Counted from the first letter of the stretch, positions 46,445-55,565 are shown. The stretch: DNA of 64,000 bases from Flavobacteriaceae bacterium (GCA_027082925.1 JALWTD010000014.1:196393-260392); one strand, 5' to 3'. Made by a program: numbers and translations. The notes: generated by a model from the sequence alone, not told the origin.

Positions 46445-47683
46445 ATGGCTACAATAAAGCCCTTTAAAGCGGTAAGACCAACACGTGATAAAGCTGCACT
46501 TGCAACCTCTAGGTCTTATGAGATTTACACTAAAAAAGAGTTAAAAGCACAACTCAAATACAATCCCTTTTCGTTTTTACATATTATTAAACCCGGCTAT
46601 TCTTCTAAAAGTACACCCATCGAAAGATTTAATGCTGTTAAAAAAGCATATCACTCTTTTAAAAAAGAACATATTTACAAAAAAGATAAAAACGCGTGTT
46701 ACTATTTACATCAAAAAAAGTACAACAACGATGTTTTTTGGGGAATTATAGCCATTACTCATGTAAAAGACTATCAAACCAATATCGTAAAAAAACATGA
46801 GGATACTTTACATGAACGAGAACAGCTTTTTGGCGATTACTTAGATGTTGTTGGATTTAATGCTGAACCGGTACTATTAACGTACCCTGAAAATACTGTT
46901 TTAAACAACATCTATAAAAAATACGTATCGTACAGAGCCGAATATGAATTTATAACGCAAACCAAACGTTTACACAAACTTTGGATTATTGATACTGCTG
47001 AAGACATAAAAAATATTGAACTAGAATTTCGTAAAATGAACGAAGTTTATATTGCCGATGGACATCATAGGTGTGCTTCTTCAAATTACCTTGCCAACAA
47101 ATATAAATCTGAAAATAAAAATCATACAGGTACTGAAAATTACAACTTCTTTATGAGTTACTTAATTTCAGACAACAACCTCAAAATTTCTGAATTCAAT
47201 AGGTTTGTAAAAGATTTAAACGGATTAACAAAAGAAGCTTTTTTAGAGAAGCTGTCTAAATTTTACATTGTTAAAAATAAAGGCACTAAATTATATAAAC
47301 CTACTAAAAAGCATCACTTTAGTATGTATTTAGAGGGTGAATACTATTCGTTACATTTAAAAAACATTCACTATAAAATAAACAATGCGCTCTCTGATTT
47401 AGATACGCATATTCTTCATAAAACCGTCTTAAAGCCTATTTTAGGAATTGGAGATTTAAAAACAGACCGAAGAATTAAGTGCATTTATACGGCCTCTAAA
47501 AACAAACCTTTAAAAAAAGAAGTTGATTCAGGAAATTTCAAAATTGGATTTGGCTTATTTCCGGTATCAGTCAATCAACTTAAAGCTGTTGCAGATGAAG
47601 GACTCACTATGCCTCCTAAGAGTACGTATATAGAACCTAAATTAAGAAGCGGTTTAACAATATTTGAAATTCATAATTCATAA
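46445..47683 (+). CDS. DUF1015 family protein
   Basis: A 412-residue member of the widespread DUF1015 family of unknown function. Typical features are the N-terminal IKPFKAVRPTRDKAALAT, the SPxxRFNA-like region PIERFNAVKKAYHSF, LWIIDTAEDI, the highly conserved YIADGHHRCASSNYLA near 200-215 (resembling a ParB/sulfiredoxin-like catalytic loop) and a C-terminal GLTMPPKSTYIEPKLRSGL. It heads a co-directional run of eight genes. Nothing here shows the substrate. Confidence 0.88.
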   Translation: MATIKPFKAVRPTRDKAALATSRSYEIYTKKELKAQLKYNPFSFLHIIKPGYSSKSTPIERFNAVKKAYHSFKKEHIYKKDKNACYYLHQKKYNNDVFWGIIAITHVKDYQTNIVKKHEDTLHEREQLFGDYLDVVGFNAEPVLLTYPENTVLNNIYKKYVSYRAEYEFITQTKRLHKLWIIDTAEDIKNIELEFRKMNEVYIADGHHRCASSNYLANKYKSENKNHTGTENYNFFMSYLISDNNLKISEFNRFVKDLNGLTKEAFLEKLSKFYIVKNKGTKLYKPTKKHHFSMYLEGEYYSLHLKNIHYKINNALSDLDTHILHKTVLKPILGIGDLKTDRRIKCIYTASKNKPLKKEVDSGNFKIGFGLFPVSVNQLKAVADEGLTMPPKSTYIEPKLRSGLTIFEIHNS

Positions 47684-47720
47684 TTTTAATTTATCTTTAA
47701 CATCTATTTCAAAAAATGAT

Positions 47721-48389
47721 ATGAGCATTGCAAATAACCTCCAACGTATTTTAAATTCAATTCCCAAAAACGTTACACTTGTTGCTGTTTCAAAAAAAAA
47801 GCCTGTAACTGCTATTCTAGAAGCCTATAATGCAGGACAACGTGTTTTTGGAGAAAATAAAATACAAGAAATGGTTGAAAAACACGAACAACTACCTAAA
47901 GATATTGAGTGGCACATGATTGGGCATTTGCAACGAAATAAGGTAAAGTACATGGCTCATTTTGTACACTTAATACATGGAGTAGATAGCCTAAAAACAT
48001 TAAAAGAAATAAATAAACAAGCCCTAAAGCATCAACGAAAAATTAATTGCTTATTACAAGTTAAAATTGCCAATGAAGCTACAAAATTTGGAATGAGTAA
48101 TGCTGAACTTATGGCTATTTTAGAATCGGAAGATTTAAGAAAATTAAAAAATATTCAAATAGTAGGATTAATGGGAATGGCTAGTTTTAGTGATGATACA
48201 CAACTAATCCAATCTGAATTTAAAACATTAAAACAGCTTTTTGATGCTGTGCAAAAATACACCACAACTAATTTTACCCCTTCTGTCCTATCAATGGGTA
48301 TGAGCGGAGATTACTTAATAGCTATAAAAGAAGGTAGTACAATGGTAAGAATTGGAAGTGCTATTTTTGGAAAACGTAATTACAACTAA
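47721..48389 (+). CDS. yggS: YggS/PROSC-type PLP homeostasis protein
   Basis: A cytosolic PLP-binding protein that buffers pyridoxal phosphate and protects amino-acid pools. It is a 222-residue single-domain TIM barrel. The ATG at 47721 (MSIANNLQRI) is preferred; an in-frame ATG at 47664 overlaps the DUF1015 gene and adds 19 atypical residues. PLP Lys25 lies in VAVSKKKP, with FGENKIQEM near 54, WHMIGHLQRNK near 74 and SMGMSGDYLIAIKEGSTMVRIG near the end. TATCTTTA shortly upstream may be a weak internal promoter. Confidence 0.93.
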   Translation: MSIANNLQRILNSIPKNVTLVAVSKKKPVTAILEAYNAGQRVFGENKIQEMVEKHEQLPKDIEWHMIGHLQRNKVKYMAHFVHLIHGVDSLKTLKEINKQALKHQRKINCLLQVKIANEATKFGMSNAELMAILESEDLRKLKNIQIVGLMGMASFSDDTQLIQSEFKTLKQLFDAVQKYTTTNFTPSVLSMGMSGDYLIAIKEGSTMVRIGSAIFGKRNYN

Positions 48390-48390
48390 T

Positions 48391-49470
48391 TTGTACGCAA
48401 TTTTAGACATAGAAACTACAGGAGGTAAATACAACGAAGAAGGAATTACCGAAATAGCTATCTATAAATTTGACGGACATCAAATTATAGATCAGTTTGT
48501 AAGCCTTGTTAATCCTGAACGTGAGATTCAGCCATTTGTAGTAAACTTGACGGGTATTAATAGTACAATGCTTAAAAATGCTCCAAAATTTTACGAAATC
48601 GCAAAACGTATTATTGAAATTACAACCGATTGTGTATTGGTGGCCCACAATGCTAATTTTGACAATCGAATTTTAACGACCGAATTTAGACGACTAGGGT
48701 ATCATTTTTCTAGAAAAACACTTTGCACTGTAGAATTGAGTAAGCAACTAATTCCTAACTTACCTTCATATAAACTTGGAAAACTTTGCCGCTCTTTAGG
48801 AATTCCGGTTTCAAGTAGGCACAGAGCCGAAGGCGATGTAATGGCCACCGTTCAACTATTTAAGTTACTTTTAGCTAAGGATATAAATAAAGAAATTGTT
48901 AAAAAAGCTATTAAACATATCTCAAGCAAAAGTATTGCACCAAAACTACTAAGTATTTTAGATGATATTCCGTCTAAAACAGGTGTTTTTTACGTTCATA
49001 ATAGCAATAATGAAATACTGTATATTGGAAAAGGAAAGGATCTAAAAAAAACAGTAAATAAATTGTTTTTAAGAACCTCAAAAAAAGCAAAAATAATACA
49101 ACAAAATGTGGCTTCGGTAACCTATGAAGAAACCGGAAACGAACTTATCGCTCATTTAAAATACGCTTCTGAAATTAAAAATATTAAGCCTGTATTTAAT
49201 TATGCCGACAAAAAAAAATACGGTGCTATTCAGTTTAGCAATCCTAATTTAGTAGTTATAAATAAGGGAAGAAATATTGGTGAAAAATCTGCACTTCTCA
49301 TTGAAAATAATCAGTTTGTAGGCTTTGCATTTGTTGATTTAAGCTATCAAATAAGCCATGTTGAAATCCTCAGAAGCCTAATAACACCTATGGAAAACTC
49401 TTCTCAAAACAGATATATTATAAAAAAATACTTACAAAAAAATAATGTTGAAAAAATTATCAGATTCTAA
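48391..49470 (+). CDS. DnaQ-type 3'-5' exonuclease fused to a degenerate GIY-YIG domain
   Basis: A two-domain nuclease protein. TTG at 48391 gives MYAILDIETTGG, directly after the upstream stop; an in-frame ATG at 48352 would overlap yggS. The exonuclease domain (about 1-165) keeps DEDDh residues: DIETTG, HNANFDNRIL and SRHRAEGD. A UvrC-like GIY-YIG domain follows (about 195-280): GVFYVHN and LYIGKGKDLKKT. Aligned by eye with UvrC, the first Tyr is Phe, the Arg of LKKR is Thr and the catalytic Glu appears missing, so it may only bind DNA. Proofreading or repair roles are possible. Confidence 0.8.
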   Translation: MYAILDIETTGGKYNEEGITEIAIYKFDGHQIIDQFVSLVNPEREIQPFVVNLTGINSTMLKNAPKFYEIAKRIIEITTDCVLVAHNANFDNRILTTEFRRLGYHFSRKTLCTVELSKQLIPNLPSYKLGKLCRSLGIPVSSRHRAEGDVMATVQLFKLLLAKDINKEIVKKAIKHISSKSIAPKLLSILDDIPSKTGVFYVHNSNNEILYIGKGKDLKKTVNKLFLRTSKKAKIIQQNVASVTYEETGNELIAHLKYASEIKNIKPVFNYADKKKYGAIQFSNPNLVVINKGRNIGEKSALLIENNQFVGFAFVDLSYQISHVEILRSLITPMENSSQNRYIIKKYLQKNNVEKIIRF

Positions 49471-49480
49471 AAACAATACT

Positions 49481-51436
49481 ATGAAAAAAAACTCTGTTCT
49501 TTTACTACTACTCGTTTTAAATTACTTTAATACATTTTCTCAAAAAGAATATGCATTTGGAAAACCTACAGCCGAAGAGTTGGCTTTAAAAACCTACAAA
49601 TTAGATAGCACAGCAAACGCTGTAGTATTATTTGAATCTGCAAATACTACTTTTTCTGTTGGAAATCATCATATTATGGTTAACACCTCCTTTTATAAAA
49701 AAATCAAAATTTTTAACAAAGAAGGCTTTAAACATGCTTCTTTTGCCATTCCATTGTACAACGACAGAGATAATGAAGAATATGTAAAAGATATTCAAGG
49801 AATTACACATAATAGTTTAAGTAAAACCATACTCAAAAAATCACAAATTTTTGAAAAGAGAGTAAATGACAGATGGCGAGAAGTTAAATTTACCATGCCT
49901 AACTTAAAGGAAGGAAGTGTTATTGAAGTAATGTATACCATAAAAACTCCCTTTAAATTCAATTTAACTGGGTGGGAATTTCAATCAGACATTCCTAAAA
50001 AATACAGCCAGTTTAGCGCTTTAATTCCAGGTAATTATATTTATAACCGAAGTTTAACCGGATATTTAAAACTCAACGTAAACGATGCTCGCATTGTAAA
50101 AAGATGCTTTAGTGTTCCCGGATTTGCCACTTCTTCTGACTGTGAAAAATTAGTTTATGCTATGGAAAATATTCCTGCTTTTGAAGAAGAAGAATATATG
50201 ACTGCCAGAGAAAATTTCCTTTCAAGAATAAAATTTGAACTAAGTAAAACCGTTTGGTTTGATGGTACTAAAAGAAAATATACTTCTACATGGAAAGCCG
50301 TAGATAAAGAGTTTAAAACCGATAAAAATATTGGCGGACAATTTAGAAAATCGTCTTTTTTTAAAAATAAGATTCCAACAGAAATAACTCTTTTAAACTC
50401 CGATTTAGAAAAGGCAAAAGCCATTTATACCTTTATTCAAAACCATTATACGTGGAATAAAAAGTATAGTATTTTTAAAAATGTAAATATTAAAAAAGCA
50501 TATGAGAATAGAGTAGGAAATGTTGGTGAGATTAACATCTCATTAATCAATGCGCTCAAATTTGCAGGACTTAAAACCGAACTAGTCTTAATTTCTACCA
50601 GAAATAATGGGTTTCCTACCAAGCTACACCCTATTATCTCCAATTTTAACTATGTTATAGCAAAAGTAAATATAGGTGATTCGTATTATTTTTTAGACGC
50701 AACTAACAAACTATTACCTTTTGGAATGCTGCCTTTTAGATGCCTTAACCATTACGGAAGAGCTATGGATTTTAAAAATGAAAGTTATTGGATAGATATT
50801 GTTCCTTCTAAAAAATCTAAAACCAAGCTTTATACGAGTTTAACCTTAAATGAAGATGGTACCATTACAGGAAAATTAAGAAAAGTGAAATTTTGGCATG
50901 ATGCCCTCAACAGAAGAGAAGCAATAGAAAATTATAGCGAAGACGATATTATTTCTGATTTTGAGGACAATTATGACAATCTTGAAGTTGTAAATTATAC
51001 CATTGAAAATAAAACCGACATTGACAAACCGTTAATTGAAACTTTTGAGATCTTAATTGATGATATTAATGATACTGAAACCTATTTTTTAAATCCTTAT
51101 TTTGGAGAGCGTTTTACTAAAAACCCATTTAATCAGAAAAATAGATTGTACCCTGTAGATTTTGGATATCCTAGAACTTACAGTGCAAACATTGTACTAC
51201 ATATTCCTGAAAGCTATAAAATACATTCATTTCCAGAGCCTAAATCTGTAGTACTACCAGAAAGTGGTGGTTCTTATAAATTTTTAACAAACTCAAGCAA
51301 CAATTCTTTAATTCTAAGTAGTACCGTTAAAATAAATAAGCCTACTTTTTTTAATTTTGAATATCAACCATTAAAAGAATTTTTTAAAATTATTGTAAAT
51401 ACTCAAAAAACACCTATTGAAATTAAAAAGCTATAA
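49481..51436 (+). CDS. Secreted DUF3857/transglutaminase-like protein with lost catalytic triad
   Basis: 651 residues from ATG 49481, chosen because MKKNSVLLLLLVLNYF gives a proper signal peptide ending FSQ; the longer frame from 49445 overlaps the exonuclease gene. A DUF3857 domain (about 50-230) precedes a transglutaminase-like domain (about 300-420). In that domain the Cys position reads GNVGEI (Val348) and the His position is FNYV (Asn390), while Asp406 (FLDAT) is kept. It therefore probably lacks protease or transglutaminase activity and acts structurally or in binding. This form is widespread in Bacteroidota. It is exported; the partner is unknown. Confidence 0.82.
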   Translation: MKKNSVLLLLLVLNYFNTFSQKEYAFGKPTAEELALKTYKLDSTANAVVLFESANTTFSVGNHHIMVNTSFYKKIKIFNKEGFKHASFAIPLYNDRDNEEYVKDIQGITHNSLSKTILKKSQIFEKRVNDRWREVKFTMPNLKEGSVIEVMYTIKTPFKFNLTGWEFQSDIPKKYSQFSALIPGNYIYNRSLTGYLKLNVNDARIVKRCFSVPGFATSSDCEKLVYAMENIPAFEEEEYMTARENFLSRIKFELSKTVWFDGTKRKYTSTWKAVDKEFKTDKNIGGQFRKSSFFKNKIPTEITLLNSDLEKAKAIYTFIQNHYTWNKKYSIFKNVNIKKAYENRVGNVGEINISLINALKFAGLKTELVLISTRNNGFPTKLHPIISNFNYVIAKVNIGDSYYFLDATNKLLPFGMLPFRCLNHYGRAMDFKNESYWIDIVPSKKSKTKLYTSLTLNEDGTITGKLRKVKFWHDALNRREAIENYSEDDIISDFEDNYDNLEVVNYTIENKTDIDKPLIETFEILIDDINDTETYFLNPYFGERFTKNPFNQKNRLYPVDFGYPRTYSANIVLHIPESYKIHSFPEPKSVVLPESGGSYKFLTNSSNNSLILSSTVKINKPTFFNFEYQPLKEFFKIIVNTQKTPIEIKKL

Positions 51437-51468
51437 CTTTAAACCTATAAACACTATTTAAATTTTTG

Positions 51469-52293
51469 ATGTCGCAAACTAAAACAACTAACTGGAAATC
51501 TAAACTTCATGAAATTATTTATGAAGCTGACACTAAAGAAGGAAAACTCTTTGATATCATTTTAATACTCACCATCATCGTAAGTATTATTGTTGTTATG
51601 CTTGAAAGTGTTGAAAGTTTTGATAGTAAATACCATGTGCAGTTAAATGTTATTGAGTGGATTATTACTTTCCTTTTTTCGTTAGAGTACATGGCTAGAA
51701 TAGTTGTTATTAAAAAACCGAAATCGTACATTTTTAGTTTTTACGGAATTATTGACTTTTTAGCAACTATTCCAAAATACTTATCGCTTATTTTTGTGGG
51801 AACACATGCGCTTATAGCCTTAAGAGCTCTCCGATTATTACGTGTTTTCAGAATTTTAAAATTAGTACGCTATTTAGGGGCTTCTAAAACACTTATTGCA
51901 GCTTTAAAATCAAGTAGAATTAAAATTGCTGTTTTTTTATTTAGCGTACTTGTTTTAACTATTATTTTAGGTACTATAATGTATATTATTGAAGGTCCTA
52001 AAAATGGTTTTACCAGTATTCCTCACAGCATGTATTGGGCAATAGTAACCCTAACCACTGTTGGATACGGCGATATTTCACCACACACTCCTTTAGGGCA
52101 ATTTATAGCCAGTATTGTTATGATTTTGGGGTATGGTATTATTGCTGTTCCTACAGGGATTGTTACCTCTGAAATGACTAAGAATAATGTCATTTCAACA
52201 AATACACAATCGTGTCCAAGCTGTTCTGCTGAAAAGCATACCGACAATGCTGAATTCTGTTATCAATGTGGTCAAAAATTAAATCATGAGTAA
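51469..52293 (+). CDS. Voltage-gated potassium channel with C-terminal zinc ribbon
   Basis: A six-transmembrane ion channel, 274 residues from ATG 51469 (a TTG three bases earlier is ignored). S1-S4 occupy about 28-140. The S4 sensor LIALRALRLLRVFRILKLVR has Arg or Lys at every third residue. The pore helix and filter TLTTVGYGDISP (TVGYGD at 197-202) indicate K+ selectivity. After S6 there is a short tail with CPSC (249-252) and CYQC (264-267), a four-Cys zinc ribbon instead of an RCK or cNMP domain. Its stop overlaps the miaA start. Confidence 0.9.
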   Translation: MSQTKTTNWKSKLHEIIYEADTKEGKLFDIILILTIIVSIIVVMLESVESFDSKYHVQLNVIEWIITFLFSLEYMARIVVIKKPKSYIFSFYGIIDFLATIPKYLSLIFVGTHALIALRALRLLRVFRILKLVRYLGASKTLIAALKSSRIKIAVFLFSVLVLTIILGTIMYIIEGPKNGFTSIPHSMYWAIVTLTTVGYGDISPHTPLGQFIASIVMILGYGIIAVPTGIVTSEMTKNNVISTNTQSCPSCSAEKHTDNAEFCYQCGQKLNHE

Positions 52294-53194
52294 AAAGTAT
52301 TTAATTTCTGTTGTAGGTGCAACCGCTATAGGAAAAACCTCATTGAGCATTCAACTTGCTAAACATTTTAAAACTGAAATTATTTCATGTGACTCAAGAC
52401 AGTTCTACAAAGAAATGAGCATAGGAACTGCAGTACCTTCTAAAAAAGAACTCCTTGAAGTGCCACATCATTTTATCCAAAATAGATCTATTTTTGATGA
52501 ATACAGCGTTGGGCAGTTTGAAAAAGACGCTTTGGCTAAACTTGATGAATTATTTAATAAATATCATGTTGTTATTATGGTTGGTGGAAGCGGACTTTAT
52601 GCAAATGCGGTTATTAACGGACTTGATTATTTTCCTGAAATAAATTCTGAAATTAGAGAAACACTTAATTTACAGCTAAAAACCAACGGAATAGAAGAAC
52701 TTCAGCAACAATTAAAAGAATTAGATTTTGAATCGTACCAAACCATTGAAATTACAAATCCACACCGATTAATTAGAGCCTTAGAAGTTTGTATAGGAAG
52801 CAAAAAGCCATACTCGTCTTTTAAAAATGCCACTAAAAAAACACGTCCGTTTAAAACTATTAAAGTTGGATTAACCGCCGATAGAGAAATTATGTACAAC
52901 CGTATTAACAAAAGGGTTGATATAATGATTGAAGAGGGCCTTGTTGAAGAAGCAAAAAAATTATATGCTCACAAACACCTAAATGCATTGCAAACAGTTG
53001 GATACAGAGAGCTTTTTAATTACTTTGACAATAATTACTCGTTGGCATTTGCCATTGAAGAAATTAAGAAAAATACACGGAGATTTGCCAAAAGGCAAGT
53101 TACTTGGAATAAAAAAGATACCGAAATTATTTGGTTTGACTTTAGTGAACAACCTTCGGAAATTATAAAAAATATAACGCCGCTTATTGTTTGA
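52286..53194 (+). CDS. miaA: tRNA dimethylallyltransferase
   Basis: Adds the dimethylallyl group to A37 of tRNAs reading UNN codons. 302 residues with Walker A GATAIGKTSLS at 11-21, SCDSRQFYKEMSIGTA, VGGSGLYANAVI near 99-110 and the C-terminal TVGYRELFNYF and NTRRFAKRQVTWNK. The ATG overlaps the end of the channel gene by 8 bases, so translation is probably coupled. Confidence 0.96.
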   Translation: MSKKYLISVVGATAIGKTSLSIQLAKHFKTEIISCDSRQFYKEMSIGTAVPSKKELLEVPHHFIQNRSIFDEYSVGQFEKDALAKLDELFNKYHVVIMVGGSGLYANAVINGLDYFPEINSEIRETLNLQLKTNGIEELQQQLKELDFESYQTIEITNPHRLIRALEVCIGSKKPYSSFKNATKKTRPFKTIKVGLTADREIMYNRINKRVDIMIEEGLVEEAKKLYAHKHLNALQTVGYRELFNYFDNNYSLAFAIEEIKKNTRRFAKRQVTWNKKDTEIIWFDFSEQPSEIIKNITPLIV

Positions 53195-54117
53195 AAAAAT
53201 TAGATAAAAAAGAGATTTTAGGATATCTATTTGCATTAGGTGCAACCGCCATTTGGTCTGGAAATTTTATTATTGCCAGAGATCTTAAAAGTAGCATCCC
53301 TCCTATTAGTTTAGCCTTTTGGCGATGGACTGTTGCACTAGTTGTTTTATTCCCTTTTGCTATAAAGCACTTTGTTAAAGAATGGAAAACTATTAAAAAA
53401 AATATAGGTTATATTGCTATTGTTTCTTTTTTAGGTGTAACCGTATTTAATACTCTAATCTACATTGCCGGTCATACCACGACGGCCATAAACCTATCGT
53501 TAATATCTATTACTTTTCCCATTTTTATCATTCTTTTATCTCGCATTTTTTTTGGAGAGCAAATTACTTTGACAAAAAGTATTGGTATTTTACTTGTCGT
53601 TTTTGGAGTTGTGTTGCTTATTACCAAAGGGAATCTCTCTAAAATTGGGCAATTATCGTTTGCTATTGGTGATTTATGGATGCTAGTAGCCGCCATTATT
53701 TTTGCTGTTTACAGTATTTTAATAAAACAAAAACCTAAATATTTGAGCGTTAGCTCGTTTCAACTAAGTACTTTTTTCTTAGGGCTGTTATTTATAATTC
53801 CTTTTTATATTTGGGAAACTTTAAATGTACCTACTGTTGCATTTGAATACAAAACATTGTTTTCTATTGCCTATATTGGAATATTTGCTTCGTTAACAGC
53901 ATACATTTTTTGGAATAAAGCTATTGAAAACATTGGTCCTACCAAAGCAGGAATTATTTATTATACGCTTCCTTTATTTAGTGGAACTTTGGCACTTATT
54001 TTTTTAGGAGAAACTGTTAATGTAACTCATTTTTACAGTTTAGTTCTAATTTTATTAGGTATTTTTACGGCAAATTATAACACCACAAAAAACAAACGTG
54101 GAAAAAAAAGCACTTAA
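53191..54117 (+). CDS. EamA/DMT-family metabolite exporter
   Basis: A 308-residue inner-membrane carrier with ten spans in two five-helix EamA repeats (about 10-145 and 155-295). Typical edges are GATAIWSGNFIIARDL and, in the second repeat, PTKAGIIYYTLPLFSGTLALIFLGE. The substrate is unknown. It starts at TTG 53191, overlapping the miaA stop by four bases, and is overlapped in turn by the TIGR02757 gene. Confidence 0.87.
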   Translation: MKKLDKKEILGYLFALGATAIWSGNFIIARDLKSSIPPISLAFWRWTVALVVLFPFAIKHFVKEWKTIKKNIGYIAIVSFLGVTVFNTLIYIAGHTTTAINLSLISITFPIFIILLSRIFFGEQITLTKSIGILLVVFGVVLLITKGNLSKIGQLSFAIGDLWMLVAAIIFAVYSILIKQKPKYLSVSSFQLSTFFLGLLFIIPFYIWETLNVPTVAFEYKTLFSIAYIGIFASLTAYIFWNKAIENIGPTKAGIIYYTLPLFSGTLALIFLGETVNVTHFYSLVLILLGIFTANYNTTKNKRGKKST

Positions 54118-54862
54118 AGAATTTTTAGACGAAAAAGTAGTACAATACAACAATGCGCTGTTTATTGAAAGTGATCCTATACAAATACCACATCGGTTTT
54201 CTTTAAAAGAAGATATTGAAATTTCGGCCTTTTTAACGGCTACCATTGCTTGGGGAAATAGGAAAATGATTATTAAAAATGCGACTAAAATGATGGAGTT
54301 ATTGGGTAATAGCCCATACGATTTTGTTATGAGTCATAAAAAGCAACATCTTGATTATTTTGATGGATTTGTACATAGAACATTTAATAGTATAGACTTA
54401 AAATATTTTATTACTGCTTTAAAACATATTTATAAAAATTACCATGGTTTAGAAGGCCTTTTTGCTAAAAACACTCAAAAAAATAGTACTCAATTTGCCA
54501 TTGCTCAATTTAAAGCTGCTTTTTTTGAGCTAAATCACCAACAACGTACCCAAAAACATATCTCTAATCCATTAAAAGGCTCGGCAGCAAAACGGGTTAA
54601 TATGTTTTTACGCTGGATGGTTAGAAATGATAACGCCGGTGTTGATTTTGGAATTTGGAAAACCATAGCGCCGTCACAACTATCTTGCCCTCTTGATGTT
54701 CACTCTGGAAATGTAGCCAGAAAACTTGGTTTGTTAACTAGGAAACAAAACGATGCCAAAGCACTGAAAGAGTTAGATTTAAGTCTTAGAGAAATGGATA
54801 AAAATGATCCTGTTAAGTACGATTTTGCTTTATTTGGATTGGGAGTATTTGAAAAATTTTAA
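54098..54862 (+). CDS. TIGR02757 (DUF2400) family protein
   Basis: A 254-residue conserved protein of unknown function. It has DPIQIPHRFSLKEDIEISAF near 23, AWGNRKMIIKNATKMM near 52, the RFLRWMVR-like MFLRWMVRNDNAGVDFGIW and LDVHSGNVARKLGLLTRKQND near the C-terminus. The last stretch recalls helix-hairpin-helix DNA glycosylases, so a DNA-repair link has been suggested for the family, without proof. It begins at GTG 54098 inside the EamA gene and closes the co-directional run. Confidence 0.85.
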   Translation: MEKKALKEFLDEKVVQYNNALFIESDPIQIPHRFSLKEDIEISAFLTATIAWGNRKMIIKNATKMMELLGNSPYDFVMSHKKQHLDYFDGFVHRTFNSIDLKYFITALKHIYKNYHGLEGLFAKNTQKNSTQFAIAQFKAAFFELNHQQRTQKHISNPLKGSAAKRVNMFLRWMVRNDNAGVDFGIWKTIAPSQLSCPLDVHSGNVARKLGLLTRKQNDAKALKELDLSLREMDKNDPVKYDFALFGLGVFEKF

Positions 54863-54869
54863 ATTTTTT

Positions 54870-54964
54870 ACGTGTTAGGGATTGAACGGTTTGTTTGAGC
54901 TCTTTTAAAGGTTGCTACCTTTAAAAAGCGAGTAGTGAAAGCCCGACCTGAAAGGGAACACCCA
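54870..54964 (+). ncRNA. Structured RNA resembling the flavobacterial Flavo-1 motif
   Basis: About 95 bases between TIGR02757 and tRNA-Ala. GTGTT (54872-54876) can pair with AACAC (54957-54961). An internal stem, CTTTTAAAGG / CCTTTAAAAAG, closes a TTGCTA loop. Single-stranded blocks TTAGGGATTGAAC, GAGTAGTGAAAGCCCGACC and AAGGGAACACCC match what I recall of an abundant noncoding element in flavobacterial genomes, probably Rfam Flavo-1. Function is unknown. The strand follows that recollection and is not proved by the sequence. Confidence 0.55.
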
Positions 54965-54970
54965 AAAAAG

Positions 54971-55044
54971 TGGAGCATATCGGAATCGAACCGATGACCT
55001 TTTGGCTGCCAGCCAAACGCTCTAGCCAACTGAGCTAATGCCCC
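54971..55044 (-). tRNA. tRNA-Ala (anticodon GGC)
   Basis: The minus strand from 55044 reads GGGGCATTAGCTCAGTTGGC and folds to a full cloverleaf. The acceptor is GGGGCAT/ATGCTCC with the G3-U70 alanine identity pair, the anticodon stem is TTTGG/CCAAA around CTGGCAG (GGC at 55010-55008), and the T-loop is GGTTCGATTCC. Discriminator A is at 54971; CCA is not encoded. Confidence 0.97.
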
Positions 55045-55052
55045 ATTTGTAC

Positions 55053-55466
55053 CTATAAAAAACTTTCTAATGCAAGCTTGTAACTTTGCAAGCCAAAACC
55101 TGCAATAACTCCTTTGGCGTTAGGTGCTATATACGAGATATGTCGAAAATCTTCACGTGCATGTACATTAGAGATGTGTACTTCTACAACAGGTGTTTCT
55201 ATGCCTTTTACGGCATCTCCAATTGCGACTGAAGTGTGTGTGTAAGCTCCGGCATTTAATATAATTCCCTGATAGTTAAAACCTACTTCGTGCAATTTGT
55301 CAATCAATTCTCCTTCAATATTACTTTGAAAATAGTCTAAAGTAATATCGGCATATTTCTTTTTTAAACTCTCAAAAAATTCATCAAAGGTTAAATTGCC
55401 GTAAATGGTAGGCTCTCTTCTTCCTAGTAAATTTAAATTGGGTCCGTTTAAAATGAGTATTTTCAT
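55053..55466 (-). CDS. aroQ: Type II 3-dehydroquinate dehydratase
   Basis: Third step of the shikimate pathway. 137 residues, typical for the dodecameric type II enzyme. N-terminal LNGPNLNLLGRREPTIYG carries the catalytic Tyr22, followed by NAGAYTHTSVAIGDA, the substrate-binding VEVHISNVHAREDFRHIS with the catalytic His and C-terminal GFGLQSYKLAL. It is a single gene, eight bases from the start of the co-directional tRNA-Ala gene, so the two may share a transcript. Confidence 0.96.
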   Translation of the reverse strand: MKILILNGPNLNLLGRREPTIYGNLTFDEFFESLKKKYADITLDYFQSNIEGELIDKLHEVGFNYQGIILNAGAYTHTSVAIGDAVKGIETPVVEVHISNVHAREDFRHISYIAPNAKGVIAGFGLQSYKLALESFL

Positions 55467-55565
55467 AAGAATTGTTTACTGTGTAAATATATTACTTATT
55501 TTTACTTTATGAAATGTGTAAGCCTAATTTTAGCTTTTGCTGAAGTAATTTTAATATTTTAGTTT

